The position numbers were made by a program, and so were the translations under genes. Of a stretch of DNA of 64,000 nucleotides, positions 61,515 to 64,000 are shown piece after piece (the stretch's first letter is position 1; every line of letters starts with the position of its first letter). The stretch comes from Limnohabitans sp. T6-20 (GTDB lineage Bacteria > Pseudomonadota > Gammaproteobacteria > Burkholderiales > Burkholderiaceae_C), in assembly GCF_003063505.1 (NCBI RefSeq), contig NZ_NERW01000002.1, forward strand, positions 992,001 through 1,056,000, given 5' to 3'. The notes under the pieces are model-generated. The model was not told the origin of the DNA and did not search any database. It saw only the letters and a list, made by a program, of their open reading frames with translations.

Positions 61515-62426
61515 TTAAATATGGCCCCAAACCATCAGCGCGTCACGCCCTTCGGTGACAAGGTCGACCTTGGCGCCTACGGGCAGCAGCACCTTGGTTT
61601 CGACATGGCCAAAAGGCAAACAAGTGAGCACGGGCGCTTTGATCTGGCCACGCAACCACTCCACCACGGTGGCCAGCTTGAAGCCTTTGTCGTGCGTGGG
61701 CACCAGCTTGTAGTTGCTGAACTGACCGATCAAAACCGCTTTTTGCTGGGCCAAGACGCCCGCGTGCAACAGCTGCGTGAGCATGCGCTCGATGCGGTAA
61801 GGGTGCTCGCCCACGTCTTCGAGGAACAGCACGCCACCTTTGACTTGCGGGAAGTACGGAGTGCCCAGCAGCGAGGTCAGTACGGTGAGGTTGCCCCCCC
61901 ACAGCGGCGCATCTTTCACCAGCACACGACGCTCGGCTTCGGCTTTGGGCAGTTGCCAGCCTGTGCCCTCACCCTGCTCCAGCAGCAGGTCATCAAAGCA
62001 GGCTTGCATGATGTCGTCGGGCTCCTGCTCGGAGCCAAAGTCTTCCCCCAGGGCCGGGCCTTGCCAGCTGATGCGGCCGGTCTTGGCATACACGGCATGG
62101 TTGAAGGCGGTGAAATCACTCAAGCCCACAAACTGCATGCCGCCATCAATTGCTTTGGCGATCTGTTTGTAGGGCAAGGCGGGCAGGATGCGCGTGAGGC
62201 CGTAGCCGCCGCGCGAGATCAGCGCCACGTTGGCACCACTGGCGGCAGCGCGGGTGATGGCTGCGATGCGCGTGGCGTCGTCGCCCGCAAAGCGCATGTG
62301 GCTGGCCAAAGCCGCTTCATCCACCTCGACCTGGTGCCCTTGGGCTTGCAAGCGCTTCACGCCACGGCGAAAAGCAGCTTTATCGCGCACCGCGCTGGAA
62401 GGGGAAAAAATGTAGATGTGGGCCAT
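61515..62426 (-). CDS. ldcA: Muramoyltetrapeptide LD-carboxypeptidase
   Basis: Serine peptidase of the S66 family that trims the terminal D-Ala from murein tetrapeptides during cell-wall recycling in the cytoplasm. The 303-residue protein has SRGGYGLTRILP near residues 71-82 and the nucleophile S103 in VGLSDFTAFNHA. It starts 15 bases after the stop of the TadA fusion gene, so it is likely cotranscribed with it. Confidence 0.92.
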   Translation of the reverse strand: MAHIYIFSPSSAVRDKAAFRRGVKRLQAQGHQVEVDEAALASHMRFAGDDATRIAAITRAAASGANVALISRGGYGLTRILPALPYKQIAKAIDGGMQFVGLSDFTAFNHAVYAKTGRISWQGPALGEDFGSEQEPDDIMQACFDDLLLEQGEGTGWQLPKAEAERRVLVKDAPLWGGNLTVLTSLLGTPYFPQVKGGVLFLEDVGEHPYRIERMLTQLLHAGVLAQQKAVLIGQFSNYKLVPTHDKGFKLATVVEWLRGQIKAPVLTCLPFGHVETKVLLPVGAKVDLVTEGRDALMVWGHI

Positions 62427-62441
62427 GTTCTGTGTTCTTTT

Positions 62442-64000
<1,559 letters not shown>

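Overview
The window is a GC-rich, densely coding bacterial chromosome segment. It looks like a betaproteobacterium of the order Burkholderiales, most likely family Comamonadaceae. This rests on the short HisZ-PurA-HflC-HflK-HflX-Hfq-Der-BamB order, the BamB/YfgM-like/HisS/IspG/RodZ/RlmN/Ndk chain, the sucA-sucB-lpdA cluster, PrpE, a Bug-type solute-binding protein, and protein sequences that read like Comamonadaceae relatives. Genus cannot be fixed by eye. I see no rRNA, tRNA, CRISPR array, prophage, integrase or complete insertion sequence.

Layout. 1-16.9 kb: 5'-part of purL, map and glnD (translation, nitrogen signalling), a long YgiQ radical-SAM gene carrying an inverted repeat pair inside its frame, yigZ, a split chromate transporter, rlmB, a LolD/YbbA-like ATPase divergent from tesA, selU, a DUF2189 membrane protein and metC. 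17-36 kb: mostly minus-strand housekeeping genes for purine salvage and synthesis, membrane proteolysis control (HflKC), RNA chaperone Hfq, ribosome and tRNA GTPases, outer-membrane assembly, isoprenoid synthesis, cell shape, rRNA modification and chromosome segregation. 36-48.4 kb: bamD, a dinG/DUF465/periplasmic/zapE run with overlapping ends, then the 2-oxoglutarate dehydrogenase operon and prpE. 48.5-64 kb: a more accessory region with an isochorismatase-family hydrolase, a glyoxalase-like protein, a YbfB-type transporter, a Bug protein, a RecQ helicase with a degenerate phosphoribosyltransferase-like tail, an Acg-type nitroreductase with divergent LysR, an excisionase-type regulator, a penicillin-acylase-family hydrolase, LD-carboxypeptidase, a TadA-haloalkane-dehalogenase fusion and the end of a PaiB-like gene.

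Most unusual signals. (1) A family of about ten palindromic REP-like units, most arranged as 72-85 bp inverted pairs. Head, loop and tail are conserved while the two stem arms change together. One pair lies in frame inside ygiQ, and two 74-bp pairs form a tandem duplication upstream of recQ. (2) A tRNA deaminase fused to an intact-looking haloalkane dehalogenase, with a possible internal start. (3) A RecQ helicase ending in a PRPP-loop-like segment without its acidic residues. (4) An excisionase-type DNA-binding protein with a receiver-like C-terminus lacking the phospho-acceptor Asp, preceded by three TTCGAT repeats at exact 9-bp spacing. (5) Stem-loops abutting the ribosome binding sites of sucA and hflX. 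(6) tesA and the YbbA-like gene starting on the same CATG.

Several genes need non-ATG starts (purL GTG, hflX TTG, hfq GTG, the 66-aa Lys-rich protein TTG, dinG TTG, tadA GTG), chosen from ribosome binding sites or stop-start overlaps.
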